In this document: positions 10,301 through 17,799 of the stretch, one piece after another
How positions within the stretch are numbered: the first letter of the stretch is position 1
How the letters are laid out: each line of letters begins with the position of its first letter
Assembly (NCBI GenBank): GCA_031367325.1
Contig: JANLPQ010000037.1
Coordinates: 1 to 64,000, forward strand
Direction: 5' to 3'
DNA length: 64,000 nt
Source: JAAFIP01 sp031367325
Lineage (GTDB): Bacteria; Pseudomonadota; Gammaproteobacteria; Burkholderiales; Burkholderiaceae_C
Position numbers and translations under genes: made by a program
The notes under the pieces: model-generated
What the model saw: only the letters and a program-made list of their open reading frames with translations
What the model was told of the DNA's origin: nothing
Database searches by the model: none

Positions 10301-11186
10301 GGGCTTGGGTGCAGAAGAATAGCAAATCTTGGGCTAGACGGTCCGATACCGACATGTCACCTTTAATATGTACTGCAAGCTGGATCAGTATGCGTGACAC
10401 CGTGCGCTTAACGTACACATCACCCACCAAACTGCCTGAACCCAAAGCTTGGAAAAAACCTGCGGCAATACGCCAGAAAATACTAAATTGGCGGCCTTCG
10501 GGGGTGTTGTCAGGCTGTTGTGCAATACCTGCGCAGATATTGGCCAGCGCGTGTGATGACGTCGTATCTAGTGTCTTGATCACTTGCAAGGCAGCTTTGT
10601 CAAACTGCCCACGTGTCTCGGCGTTCAGTGGCATCAAAGCTGCACCCGTGTCTGACACCGCAATCCAGCGCCATGGGTAGGGCCACAAATCAGCAGGGTG
10701 TACGCGTGCTGCGCCAGCTATATCTTGCACCTCAGCGTATTGCACAAACAGCGCCACTGGTGTTTGCGATTTTCCAGACAATACAGTTTCAAGAAATCCC
10801 GTTAAAGCAAAGCTGGCGCGCTCAATTTTGATGGCAGCAGCCTCGGTACACAACTCGGGACGATTGACAAATTTTTGAACTGCGTTCTCCATGGCACGCA
10901 AAACGATGGCAGGCCCTGTAAAACCCACCATGTCTAATGCGCCTACTGCTTGGTGCAGTTGCTGACGTGAGATGCGCAGCTGGCCAGAATCAACCGCAGC
11001 CAAGTCGGAGCCACGGGCTAGTTCAGCATCGCGAACATATCGGCGCAGTGCTTTGGTGGCCGAGTCGAGCGATTTGCGCAACTCATCTAACACCCAAGCT
11101 AAGGGGCCTAGATCGTTTGCGTGAACATCAAGTCCTGACGCGGCGGTGGCAGTATCGAGATTTTGCATAGATAACAGCGCCCTCAT
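4329..11186 (-). CDS. pilL: Hybrid CheA-type chemosensory kinase of the type IV pilus system (PilL/ChpA)
   Basis: 2285 residues. It receives signals from PilJ through PilI and phosphorylates PilG/PilH to control pilus extension, retraction and twitching. Histidine phosphotransfer motifs are seen at about residue 707 (AFHTIKGSSRMVG), 1214 (AHSLAGSSATVG) and 1505 (GLHTLKGSARLAG). A CheA dimerisation helix pair follows (about 1660-1740), then the ATPase (HLLRNCVAHGIE, about 1845; ELSGRGIGMDVV), a CheW-like domain, and a receiver domain with the acceptor in VLSDIEMPRMDG (about 2210). The first 600 residues resemble the ChpA N-terminus. Long Ala-rich linkers join the domains, and one contains a dispersed repeat. 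An alternative start is the seventh codon. It is the last gene of the operon. Confidence 0.93.
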   Translation of the reverse strand: MRALLSMQNLDTATAASGLDVHANDLGPLAWVLDELRKSLDSATKALRRYVRDAELARGSDLAAVDSGQLRISRQQLHQAVGALDMVGFTGPAIVLRAMENAVQKFVNRPELCTEAAAIKIERASFALTGFLETVLSGKSQTPVALFVQYAEVQDIAGAARVHPADLWPYPWRWIAVSDTGAALMPLNAETRGQFDKAALQVIKTLDTTSSHALANICAGIAQQPDNTPEGRQFSIFWRIAAGFFQALGSGSLVGDVYVKRTVSRILIQLAVHIKGDMSVSDRLAQDLLFFCTQAQPQGMAPLLGEVRMAYGLAAYPAIDYSKTLYGQFDPVLLVQARKRITSVKEAWSGLAAGDVGKVKAVQDQFSLIVDSITKLLPTGQALSRAFTHVADVAAKTLQAPEPALGMEVATAILYLEAGFEDFDPSDPAVTERVNHLAQRVENAQQGAQNQALEPWMEELYRRVSDRQTMGSVVGELKTSLAELEKSMDQFFRDPQDKTVLSNVPSRLAQMRGVLSVLGLDQASQAVLRMRDSVEEILVTEVDDVQARAAGTFDKLGNNLGALGFLIDMLSYQPALAKKLFVYDDERGELKPLMGRVNAPIPATEHPVVDASTDTQVSVSPSTVTGTAAGAAAVAAAMAIAAPSPAMAASSVSATLAQDITDDDDAELLDIFLEEAREVVGNGQAALSVLAVEPSNLAELTTLRRAFHTIKGSSRMVGLNSLGEAGWSLEQMLNAWLADQKSADDDLRNTASQCLAGIGQWVDAIAAGQAQAWTAQPFNASADSLRLHGKFLPLALGDITATGAAPVAAIAVGVAASGAAVAASDLDFDFEGFNLATPAAVSAAAPLQLPDEMVFDFPAQTAAPEAASADAIDMSMFDIDASQPTGQTAVPEQSVNDLDFAFDLAMSDLELQSEPPPAAPAGGVPSEIQALEQSIDQALEQAFNQSPSLPDITAAVNTLTVDDGLSKVDIGGPVAFATPVMPDDAAFDLDIAAFDAIEAAPTLPVNELATDANAQNLVDEDELAAFERAMLEQDALMAAQPEAVPTAPHSVDTVGLDNANLEEDDVTRYSHTEVADFTSSPTQPMYFADEKPPVTGPADLGFDLGTWGTATAVSAVAAAGMSTVDTAYAAPVAKVSSVHVPNLPAQPTVSSLGGLSADDQFKAIGPLRISLPLYNVYLNEADEWSRRLVMCLTEWSMEPGQPLPNDAVAFAHSLAGSSATVGFSSMSGLARSLENALQHMQNISEDGAYPSHEHAGEFVDAAEEIRRLLHQFAAGQLREASSSVQAGLDRCIRAPEASTQYHSMTATASSGFVNLHDFGTVEPVNTAQTATDSIAFNIPADFALPSAPVPLASAFADLGGGASVTVIAAAGAAAAAAVTALDAAQVSTVEVKVPTAQPDTVVVVAPFTASVVAAPEVDTTDRSQFAPVGLVLAGAAVTNLSVVPRSLTVQETEDEIDVEDAIDPDLFPIFEEEALELFPQMSGALRQWTARPNNTGARSEVLRGLHTLKGSARLAGAMRLGELTHRMESAIEQTSADETTVAQIEPLTALLDGMQANFDRLRHPQAEPDYTPDRLDAAAPIALVPTASPAPIASWAAATTVSDAATPSTSSSAAAMPASLAPVAAVTPLRVVAPGKAALVAHAPRTKGNQSVRVRSDLLDRLVNQAGEVMITRSRLEAELGQLRGSLGDLTGNLDKLRMQLRDIEVQSESQMQSRMALAKETSAEFDPLEFDRFTRVQELTRMMAESVNDVATVQRSIQRTVESTEDDLVAQARQTRELQRDLLRTRMVEFEGISERLYRVVRQAGKDAGKQVKLDILGGSIEMDRGVLDRMTPAFEHLLRNCVAHGIESTEARTKAGKDGSGQITISLHQEGNDISVEFRDDGAGLNLGRIRERATAQGLLTHDKPLDDNEAANLIFTPGFTTATQVTELSGRGIGMDVVRSEVVALGGRIETSTSSGQGTSFKLVMPLTTAVTQVVMLRIGSLSVGVPANLVENVRRATPKELQAAYNTGTFDVAGEALPFFWAGALLQHSAASDQPQGKTIPVIVFRSAAQRIVAHVDEVLGNQEVVVKNLGPQLSRLPGMAGMSVLASGAVALIYNPVALAAVYGAQARAMSADKAESHILGDAVTDVVSRDLTGDATPVVPLVPANPKSVSAPAVPLVLVVDDSITVRRVTQRLLVREGYRVALAADGLQALERLAEEMPSVVLSDIEMPRMDGFDLVRNMKADVRWAKLPVITITSRIAEKHREHAMSLGVDHYLGKPYSEEELLSLIRRYTSAEMIAS
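7183..7222 (-). repeat. Dispersed CTGCTCAAGCAG repeat inside pilL, copy 4
   Basis: On the coding (minus) strand the segment reads CCCGTAAATACTGCTCAAAC then AGCTACTGATTCAATAGC, a mildly diverged copy. PilL translates it as VNTAQTATDSIAF, within a low-complexity linker between the second and third phosphotransfer domains. The frame is the same as in the WaaA and WaaC copies. Confidence 0.7.
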
Positions 11187-11242
11187 CCTCGTATTAAAAA
11201 CGCGCTTAGTGCACAGTTAGCAGCAAGCGCGCGTGATTTTGA

Positions 11243-13546
11243 TCAACCGATTTTGAATCGCGACACCGACTGGCGTAGCTCTTCAGCCATACGGCTCAAG
11301 TCACGCACCTGCTGGGCAGTTGATCGTGTACCTTCGCCGGTTTGTTCGGTTACCGCAAAAATGTGCTGGATATTGCCAGCCACTACGTTCGCAGAATCCG
11401 CTTCGCGTGCTGCGGACTGCGAAATTTGCTCAATCAGGTCAGCCAGTTTGCGCGACACTGCATCAATTTCGGTCAGTGCGGTACCTGCACTGTCAGACAG
11501 CTTGGCACCTTCCACCACGCCCTGCGTAGAGCGTTCCATAGCGGCCACCGCGTCTTGGGTGTCGGTCTGAATAGTTTTTACCAGCGCCGCAATCTGTCTG
11601 GTTGCATCGCCTGAACGTTCGGCCAGTCGCTGCACTTCTTCAGCCACCACCGAGAAGCCTCGGCCGGCTTCACCAGCCGATGCCGCTTGAATGGCCGCGT
11701 TCAGGGCCAGCACGTTGGTCTGTTCTGTAATGTCCGAGATCAACTCAGTAATCTCGCCAATCTCTTGGGACGATTCGCCCAGCCGTTTAATTCGCTTGGA
11801 GGTATCTTGAATCTGGTCACGGATAGAGTTCATACCACCGATGGCGTTTTGTACCGCCGCCAAGCCCGAACCCGTAGCAACCAGCGATTGGCGCGCCACA
11901 GAGGCAGATTCCTGCGCTTGCGCAGACACTTGGTTAATACGGCCGGCCATTTCCAATACCGATTGACCTGTTTCGCGAATTTCGCGCAACTGCTCTGTAG
12001 AAGCAGCCAACAGTTCGGTCGACGTGCCCTCCACTGCAGCCGTAGTTTGTGCAACACGCGTTGCCGTGTTTTGTACGTTACCTACCAATGAGCGCAATTC
12101 CTCTACAGTGTAGTTCACCGAGTCTGCAATAGCACCCGTAATGTCTTCGGTCACTGTGGCTTCTTGGGTCAAATCTCCCTCAGCTACAGATTGCAATTCG
12201 TTCATTAGGCGCAAAATAGCGGCTTGGTTTGCATCGTTCACGCGCTTGGCTTCTTGTTCTTGGCCCTCGGCCATTAAACGCTGGCCTTCCGCAACGCCTT
12301 GCCGTTTGCGGCTGTCTTGCAATTGCACATAGGCTAAGCCAGCAGCAGATAACAGGGCTAAGATACCGGCCAGTGCCAAACCAGCAATAGCCAATCCATT
12401 CAATCCTGACTCTGCAGATAGCCGCCCTTGCAAATCTTCCAGTTGGCGACGCAATGGCTCAGAGTCTGCAATGATGGCCGACTGCGATTCGCGGGCAGAT
12501 ACCAGGCCTTGCAAGTTACCCAAAATAGCTCCCGCTTGACCACGCGTTTGTTCATACAGCTTAAGCAGGGCATCCAAACGCTCACGTGTCTGAGCATCTT
12601 TGGAAGCACCCAAACGCAATTCGGCACTACCGTCTTGCAGGCCTTGGGCAATTTCTTTGAACGAGTTCAAATCTTTACCCAACAAGAACACCGCTTCGGG
12701 GCTAACACCCTCCATGGTTAAAAATTCGTTGGCCGACTTACCAATACGCTGGGTCAACATCACTAATTGCCCAGATGCAGAAATTTCTGCAGCAGGCGAG
12801 TTTTGTTGTAACTTTAGCGAAGATATAGTCTCAGCCACCTCTAGCAAATCAGAGGATTGGCGGTTAATGGCGCGCAACGCGCTACCTACTTGGGTCAAGA
12901 TCTTCTGTTGATCCATCACCGTTTTAGCATTCTTCTCAGCGCGGTCTACAAAGGGCGTGAGCTTATCTACGTCTTCGGTGAAGCCTGTGCCGACAGGGGT
13001 TAAGTTCAAAGCAGAATCGCCATTTTTTAATCCACGGATGTTCTTGGCCAGCACATCCGAGCTATCACGCACGTCTGGGAAAGCCTGGGCACTGCCCACC
13101 AAGGCCTGAGACACTGATTTAGCTAAGCGTTGTGACTGCGTTGCGGCATCACCCGTTGCGGCTACTTCGCGTGCTAATTTATTGGCTTGCGATAGTACGT
13201 AGGTTGTAATACCCGCTAACGTAATCGCAGCCAACATCAAAATGATGACCAAAATGCGTTGGTGTTGCGCCACCGCACGCGTGCCTAGCACTGGGATTGA
13301 TATGGCATCGCCGCTTGCCGGTTTATCAATGGCCTCTTGAAACCCTTGGCCCATTGCGCTTGCGCCAAAATCTTCTCTTCTTTGCATAATGTTGCCCGTA
13401 GCCATGTCATCGGGCATCACACTGATGCTGTTATTCATAGCGTACATGCCCTCGGCTCCCACTGTCATGCCGTCGTCCGGCATGAAGGAATCATCTGTGG
13501 TGGTGTCGCGCTTAAAAAGTCGCGAAAAGCGATTGGTTGATGACAT
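11243..13546 (-). CDS. pilJ: Type IV pilus methyl-accepting chemoreceptor
   Basis: 767 residues. PilJ is the receptor of the Pil-Chp pathway and signals to the PilL kinase. After a cytoplasmic leader of about 95 residues, a first membrane helix (about 97-118, LVIILMLAAITLAGITTYVL) is followed by a periplasmic PilJ-type sensor region with repeated EFLTMEG-like helices, then a second membrane helix (about 385-408). The cytoplasmic part has a HAMP-like segment and the highly conserved signalling tip TEQTNVLALNAAIQAASAGE near residues 600-620. It is tightly placed between pilI and pilL, with gaps of about 58 bp on each side. Confidence 0.93.
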   Translation of the reverse strand: MSSTNRFSRLFKRDTTTDDSFMPDDGMTVGAEGMYAMNNSISVMPDDMATGNIMQRREDFGASAMGQGFQEAIDKPASGDAISIPVLGTRAVAQHQRILVIILMLAAITLAGITTYVLSQANKLAREVAATGDAATQSQRLAKSVSQALVGSAQAFPDVRDSSDVLAKNIRGLKNGDSALNLTPVGTGFTEDVDKLTPFVDRAEKNAKTVMDQQKILTQVGSALRAINRQSSDLLEVAETISSLKLQQNSPAAEISASGQLVMLTQRIGKSANEFLTMEGVSPEAVFLLGKDLNSFKEIAQGLQDGSAELRLGASKDAQTRERLDALLKLYEQTRGQAGAILGNLQGLVSARESQSAIIADSEPLRRQLEDLQGRLSAESGLNGLAIAGLALAGILALLSAAGLAYVQLQDSRKRQGVAEGQRLMAEGQEQEAKRVNDANQAAILRLMNELQSVAEGDLTQEATVTEDITGAIADSVNYTVEELRSLVGNVQNTATRVAQTTAAVEGTSTELLAASTEQLREIRETGQSVLEMAGRINQVSAQAQESASVARQSLVATGSGLAAVQNAIGGMNSIRDQIQDTSKRIKRLGESSQEIGEITELISDITEQTNVLALNAAIQAASAGEAGRGFSVVAEEVQRLAERSGDATRQIAALVKTIQTDTQDAVAAMERSTQGVVEGAKLSDSAGTALTEIDAVSRKLADLIEQISQSAAREADSANVVAGNIQHIFAVTEQTGEGTRSTAQQVRDLSRMAEELRQSVSRFKIG

Positions 13547-13604
13547 AGTGTGTGCCTTTGAAAGTGATCGCGCTGGGAATAAAAGTAATCATCTAGCGTT
13601 TGCG

Positions 13605-14147
13605 TTAAGCCGCCGACGCTATAGTTAAAAAATCAGACTGAGTCGCCATGACCTGCAAGTTAATTTCTTGCCACTGCTTGCCTTGGCGGTCTGTAAAATT
13701 GCTTGCAAAGTAATTGGGCATATCGGTACCTGCATCATCGCGGGCCACAAAATCTTGCGCATTGCGCAAGCCACCCAGACGATCAATCAAAATTGCGCAA
13801 TTGATTTCAAGGGCTGGGTTCAGCGCTACCAAGCGGGCTTGTTCGCGGGCAGAATCAGACCTGCGCGCAGGCATTTGGCCAGTAATAAAACTTGCAAAAT
13901 CCACCACACCGAACAATCCGCCTCGCAAGTTGGATACACCCAAGAACCAGTACTGCGTGTAAGGCACGGTTTGCACCGATGTCAGTGGAAATATTTCACC
14001 AGACTGCGCCAATGGCAACAACAGCGAACGCCCCGCAGACTCTACGGCTAGCCAGCTGGCGGTTACACCTTCGGTGCGTGCCTGCTGCATTCTCTCGGCT
14101 AGCCGAGTCTGTAAATCTCTTAGCGCTTGGCGGTTGCGGGTTGCCAT
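13605..14147 (-). CDS. pilI: CheW-like adaptor of the type IV pilus chemosensory system
   Basis: 180 residues forming a single CheW domain: SLLLPLAQSGEIFPLTSVQT, then the core LGVSNLRGGLFGVVDFASFI, then CAILIDRLGGLRNAQDF. CheW-type adaptors bridge the chemoreceptor (PilJ) and the kinase (PilL). The position directly between pilH and pilJ is the standard order in beta- and gammaproteobacterial pil clusters. No membrane segment or signal peptide is present. Confidence 0.92.
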   Translation of the reverse strand: MATRNRQALRDLQTRLAERMQQARTEGVTASWLAVESAGRSLLLPLAQSGEIFPLTSVQTVPYTQYWFLGVSNLRGGLFGVVDFASFITGQMPARRSDSAREQARLVALNPALEINCAILIDRLGGLRNAQDFVARDDAGTDMPNYFASNFTDRQGKQWQEINLQVMATQSDFLTIASAA

Positions 14148-14177
14148 TAATGAGTCTTTCGTACGGTAGCTGTGCGG

Positions 14178-14543
14178 TTAACCAAGCGCTTTGATCTTGG
14201 CCATCAGATCGTTAGCATCCACCGGCTTGGTGATGTAGTCGCGCGCACCCTGGCGCATACCCCAAACGCGGTCAGTCTCTTGATTTTTACTTGTGCACAT
14301 AATGATAGGTACGTCAGCGAACTGCGGGTCGCGCGAGATAGCGCGTGTGAGCTGAAAACCGTTTTGTCCGGGCATAACCACGTCCATCAAGATCAGATCT
14401 GGTTTTTCTTCAGCCAGCTTGCGAAAAGCGTCTTCAGCATTTTCAGCGCTACGTACCGTAAAACCATTTTTGACTAGCAAATCCGTCATGAACATGATTT
14501 CAGTTTTGGAATCGTCGACAACAAGAACTTTTTGAATAGCCAT
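14178..14543 (-). CDS. pilH: Response regulator of twitching motility, PilH type
   Basis: 121 residues, a single receiver domain with no output domain. The acidic pocket is in VLVVDDSKTE, the phospho-acceptor Asp is in DLILMDVVMPGQNG (about residue 52), and the conserved Lys is in DYITKPVD. In Pseudomonas, PilH acts with PilG as the output of the Pil-Chp kinase and modulates pilus retraction. The start codon lies 2 bp after the pilG stop, so the two are translated together. Confidence 0.92.
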   Translation of the reverse strand: MAIQKVLVVDDSKTEIMFMTDLLVKNGFTVRSAENAEDAFRKLAEEKPDLILMDVVMPGQNGFQLTRAISRDPQFADVPIIMCTSKNQETDRVWGMRQGARDYITKPVDANDLMAKIKALG

Positions 14544-14545
14544 AT

Positions 14546-14941
14546 CTACACTCCTTGTGCCGTCATACCAAACTGTAGTACGGCTTGTAATAACTGATCT
14601 TTAGTGAAAGGTTTGGTAAGGTATTCTTGCGAACCCACCATTCGTCCACGGGCCTTGTCAAACACGCCATCTTTGGAGGACAGCATGATGATAGGGGTGG
14701 TTGAAAACTTTTCATTGCGCTTAATAATTGCACAGGTTTGATAGCCGTCCAGCCTAGGCATCAAGATGTCGCAGAAAATAATTTGCGGTAAGAAGTCGTT
14801 AACTTTGGACAAGGCGTCAAACCCATCTTCTGCCAGCATCACCTCATGCCCGCCTTGCTTAAGGAAGATCTCCGCACTGCGTCGAATAGTATTGCTGTCA
14901 TCAATAACCAGCACTTTATAAGCTGTAGTAGCGGTGCTCAA
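14546..14941 (-). CDS. pilG: Response regulator of twitching motility, PilG type
   Basis: 131 residues, a stand-alone receiver domain: VLVIDDSNTIRRSAEIFLK, acceptor Asp in QIIFCDILMPRLDG (about residue 57), and Lys in EYLTKPFTKD. PilG is the forward-signalling regulator of pilus extension and of cAMP or c-di-GMP linked outputs in better-studied systems. It is the first pil gene of the operon, after the rubredoxin gene. Confidence 0.92.
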   Translation of the reverse strand: MSTATTAYKVLVIDDSNTIRRSAEIFLKQGGHEVMLAEDGFDALSKVNDFLPQIIFCDILMPRLDGYQTCAIIKRNEKFSTTPIIMLSSKDGVFDKARGRMVGSQEYLTKPFTKDQLLQAVLQFGMTAQGV

Positions 14942-15010
14942 GACTTGCTCCCAAGTGAAATAGGTGAATTGTGGCGCATAGTTGTAACAGATAGTTTCCT
15001 CTAGGGTAAC

Positions 15011-15211
15011 TCAAATTTGCACCATTTCAAAGTCTTCCTTGCGTGCGCCGCATTCCGGACAAGTCCAATTCATCGGAATTTGGGCCCACGGCGTACCAGC
15101 TGCGACTCCATGATCGGGCGCTCCAGCAACCTCGTCATAAATCCAGCCACAAATTAAACACATCCAAGTGGTATTGTTATCGCTCACTATTGTTACTTCT
15201 TTACTAGTCAT
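15011..15211 (-). CDS. Rubredoxin
   Basis: 66 residues from the first ATG. The iron-binding pairs are seen as MCLICGWIYDEV and NWTCPECGARKEDFE, which give the four cysteines of a rubredoxin Fe(SCys)4 site. It is a small one-electron carrier of the cytoplasm. The start is uncertain: the first ATG has no clear ribosome-binding site, while GTG at codon 9 (start at 15187) would give the usual size of about 58 residues. It stands about 70 bp upstream of pilG in the same direction. This rubA-pilG order recurs in betaproteobacteria, but a functional tie to pili is not established. Confidence 0.9.
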   Translation of the reverse strand: MTSKEVTIVSDNNTTWMCLICGWIYDEVAGAPDHGVAAGTPWAQIPMNWTCPECGARKEDFEMVQI

Positions 15212-15278
15212 TCGTTAGAATAGTCTATTGTATCTACGCAACTCCGCTTTTAGTCAGTTTTGGCTACATGATCCCTTC

Positions 15279-16268
15279 ATGGCAAACCCGATTTTCCATT
15301 TCAATCCAGCCTCCAGCGCAGTATCGTCACTGCACGCACTAGCTGACCAAGACACGCCAAGCGTTGCTGGCGACGACACGCAAGACGATGAAGGCGTAGC
15401 TTGTGTCTTATGCTTTAACGCTAGCGATCCTTGCGGTGCCGCTGGCACGGCAGCAGATGTGTTGGCAGTAGCCTGCGTGGGTGCACACCCTATGCCCATC
15501 GTCACTGGCGTTTACGCACGTGATACCAACGAAATTTTGGAGTATTTCCATCTCGGAGAAGAGGCTGTAGACAGCCAAGCGCGCGCTGTATTGGAAGACG
15601 CGCGGATACACACCATTAAAGTCGGATTTTTAGGGTCGGCTGAGACGGTAAGTTCCGTGGCGCAAATTTGCGCGGACTATGACGACGTGCCTGTAATTGC
15701 TTACATGCCTAACTTGTCTTGGTGGACCGACAGCGAGACTGAAAATTATTTAGATGCATTCACCGAATTGTTGCTGCCGCAGACCGCAGTGTTGGTAGGA
15801 AACCACAATACCTTGTGGCGCTGGCTATTACCTGACTGGAACAGCGAGCGCAGCCCCACTGCCCGTGACATCGCTAAAGCCGCTGCAGAGCACGGTGTCC
15901 CCTACACACTGGTGACGGGGATCGCGTTACCCGATCAGTGGATTGACAATGTATTGACCACACCTGAGACGGTGCTGGGAGGTGAGAAATTTGAACGTTT
16001 TGAGGCCGCTTTTGTCGGTGCGGGTGACACTTTATCTGCCGCTTTGGCCGCTTTGCTGGCCAGTGGTGACGATTTGGTCGAAGCGACTAAGGAAGCTTTG
16101 GTATTTTTAGACCGTAGCTTGGATGCGGGGTTTCGGCCTGGAATGGGCCAAGTTATCCCTGATCGCATGTTTTGGGCGCAACCTGAAGATGACGGCAAAC
16201 CTCTCAGTGAGGAAGCTGCGCGCGCACTACAAACATTGGACATGCCCACGTCTGATACGCAGCATTGA
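15279..16268 (+). CDS. ThiD-like kinase of the ribokinase superfamily
   Basis: 329 residues from the ATG at 15279; a TTG at 15228 would add 17 residues. The overall pattern follows hydroxymethylpyrimidine/phosphomethylpyrimidine kinase: ASDPCGAAGTAADVLA at the N-terminus in place of the usual G-S-D-P/S-S-G-G-A-G-I-Q-A-D, and a C-terminal FVGAGDTLSAALAALLASG. ThiD enzymes normally carry G-T-G-C-T at the active site; here it is GAGDT, with the Asp typical of ribokinase and pyridoxal kinases. It may therefore not be a true HMP-P kinase. The next gene, hemL, encodes a PLP-dependent enzyme, so a vitamin B6-related role is conceivable. It is divergent from rubredoxin. Confidence 0.65.
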   Translation: MANPIFHFNPASSAVSSLHALADQDTPSVAGDDTQDDEGVACVLCFNASDPCGAAGTAADVLAVACVGAHPMPIVTGVYARDTNEILEYFHLGEEAVDSQARAVLEDARIHTIKVGFLGSAETVSSVAQICADYDDVPVIAYMPNLSWWTDSETENYLDAFTELLLPQTAVLVGNHNTLWRWLLPDWNSERSPTARDIAKAAAEHGVPYTLVTGIALPDQWIDNVLTTPETVLGGEKFERFEAAFVGAGDTLSAALAALLASGDDLVEATKEALVFLDRSLDAGFRPGMGQVIPDRMFWAQPEDDGKPLSEEAARALQTLDMPTSDTQH

Positions 16269-16381
16269 ATGTTAGCCTGCACCGTCTGTCACGCTGCACA
16301 GCCACACCACCCTGATACCGCCACGCCACACTCCACTAAGCCCTCCAGGCTAAATTTGCCTCACCCAATACCTTTGTTCTT

Positions 16382-17665
16382 ATGTCCATTGACCGCAACC
16401 AAACTCTCTTCGCCCGCGCCCAAGCCGTCATTCCCGGCGGTGTAAATTCTCCTGTACGCGCCTTCAAAGCCGTTGGTGGTACACCCCGTTTTGTGCAGCG
16501 CGCCCAAGGCGCTTATTTTTGGGACGCTAATGACACCCGCTACATCGACTACATCGGCTCTTGGGGCCCGATGATTCTGGGCCACGGTCACCCGGCCGTG
16601 GTTGAAGCGGTTCAAAAAGCGACGCTAGAGGGTTTTTCTTACGGTGCCCCCACCGAGCGCGAGGTAGAGCTGGCCGAAGAAATCCTCAAAATCATGCCGT
16701 CCATGGAGATGGTGCGCTTGGTCAGCTCAGGCACTGAGGCTGGCATGAGCGCTATTCGCTTGGCGCGTGGCGCTACCGGGCGTAAAAAAATCATCAAATT
16801 TGAAGGCTGTTACCACGGCCACTCTGACGCCTTGTTAGTCAAAGCAGGCTCGGGTTTAGCCACCTTTGGCAACCCCAGCAGCGGCGGCGTGCCACCCGAG
16901 GCGGTGCAGCACACCTTGGTGCTGGAATTTAACAACATCCCCCAGCTAGAAGAGTGCTTTGCCCTGCACGGCAAAGACATTGCCTGCCTGATGGTGGAGG
17001 CCATAGCAGGCAACATGAACTTCATCCGCTCCAGCGCTGCGTTTGCCCAGCGCTGCCGCGCGTTGTGCACCGAGCACGGTGCGCTCTTGGCTTATGACGA
17101 GGTGATGACGGGCTTTCGCGTAGGCTTAGGCGGTGCGCAACAGGTGCTAGGTATTACACCGGACATGACCGTGCTGGGCAAAGTAATTGGTGGCGGCATG
17201 CCATTAGCCGCTTTTGGTGCATCGCGCAAAGTAATGGAACAACTAGCCCCGCTAGGTCCGGTGTACCAAGCTGGCACGCTCAGTGGTAACCCGATTGCCA
17301 CAGCTTGTGGTTTGGCAACCCTTAAGGAGATCCAAAAACCGGGTTTCTATGAGGCTCTATCGGCACGTACGCAGCAACTGACCGATGGTTTGCGTGATGC
17401 AGCGCATACCGCAGGCGTGCCTTGGAGTGCAGATTGCCAAGGCGGCATGTTTGGCTTTTTGCTACTACCAGAGCTAGCGCAAAACTATGGGGCGGTCATG
17501 CAAAGTGACAGCACTCTTTTCAACCGATTCTTCCACGGCATGCTTGACCGGGGTATCTACTTTGCACCTGCGCTGTACGAGGCAGGTTTTGTCAGTGCGG
17601 CGCATACTGCGCAAGACGTTGAAACTACTATAACTGCCGCGAAAGAGGTGTTTGCCAGCTTGTAG
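16382..17665 (+). CDS. hemL: Glutamate-1-semialdehyde 2,1-aminomutase
   Basis: 427 residues, the usual family length. It converts glutamate-1-semialdehyde to 5-aminolevulinate in the C5 route of tetrapyrrole synthesis, in the cytoplasm. The N-terminus reads IPGGVNSPVRAFKAVGGTPR. Other conserved runs are SSGTEAGMSAIRLARG and GCYHGHSDALLVKAGSG, and the PLP-binding lysine is in VLGKVIGGGMPLAAFG (about residue 265). The start ATG fits the family N-terminus. It lies 113 bp after the ThiD-like gene and converges on ubiG. Confidence 0.96.
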   Translation: MSIDRNQTLFARAQAVIPGGVNSPVRAFKAVGGTPRFVQRAQGAYFWDANDTRYIDYIGSWGPMILGHGHPAVVEAVQKATLEGFSYGAPTEREVELAEEILKIMPSMEMVRLVSSGTEAGMSAIRLARGATGRKKIIKFEGCYHGHSDALLVKAGSGLATFGNPSSGGVPPEAVQHTLVLEFNNIPQLEECFALHGKDIACLMVEAIAGNMNFIRSSAAFAQRCRALCTEHGALLAYDEVMTGFRVGLGGAQQVLGITPDMTVLGKVIGGGMPLAAFGASRKVMEQLAPLGPVYQAGTLSGNPIATACGLATLKEIQKPGFYEALSARTQQLTDGLRDAAHTAGVPWSADCQGGMFGFLLLPELAQNYGAVMQSDSTLFNRFFHGMLDRGIYFAPALYEAGFVSAAHTAQDVETTITAAKEVFASL

Positions 17666-17734
17666 GTTTGGATAGCCTTAATGCGATGTGCACATCAAAA
17701 AACCTGCTCATCTTGCATTTTTAAATGCAATTCC

Positions 17735-17783
17735 ACCCTCTAACCCAGGTAAATCCTGCTCAAGCAGCTATTAAATTAATAGC
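17735..17783 (+). repeat. Dispersed CTGCTCAAGCAG repeat, copy 5
   Basis: Intergenic copy between the convergent hemL and ubiG genes, reading CCTCTAACCCAGGTAAATCC then TGCTCAAGCAGCTATTAAAT. Just upstream, 17713-17730 is a perfect 8-bp inverted repeat with a 2-nt loop (TTGCATTT TT AAATGCAA). It is AT-rich and of unknown role. Confidence 0.85.
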
Positions 17784-17799
17784 TTCCGCTTTTCTCAGC

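Noticed and set aside
4675..10831. Many plus-strand open frames across pilL
   Set aside because: They lie opposite a continuous, well-recognised kinase frame, and their Ala/Ser-rich translations mirror its linkers.
15228..15278. Upstream TTG start for the ThiD-like gene
   Set aside because: No ribosome-binding site is visible and the extra 17 residues have no family match. The ATG at 15279 is preferred, although evidence for it is also modest.
17685..17696. Perfect 12-bp palindrome GATGTGCACATC after hemL
   Set aside because: It has no loop and only a short A-run after it. It is too short to claim as a terminator or operator without conservation data.
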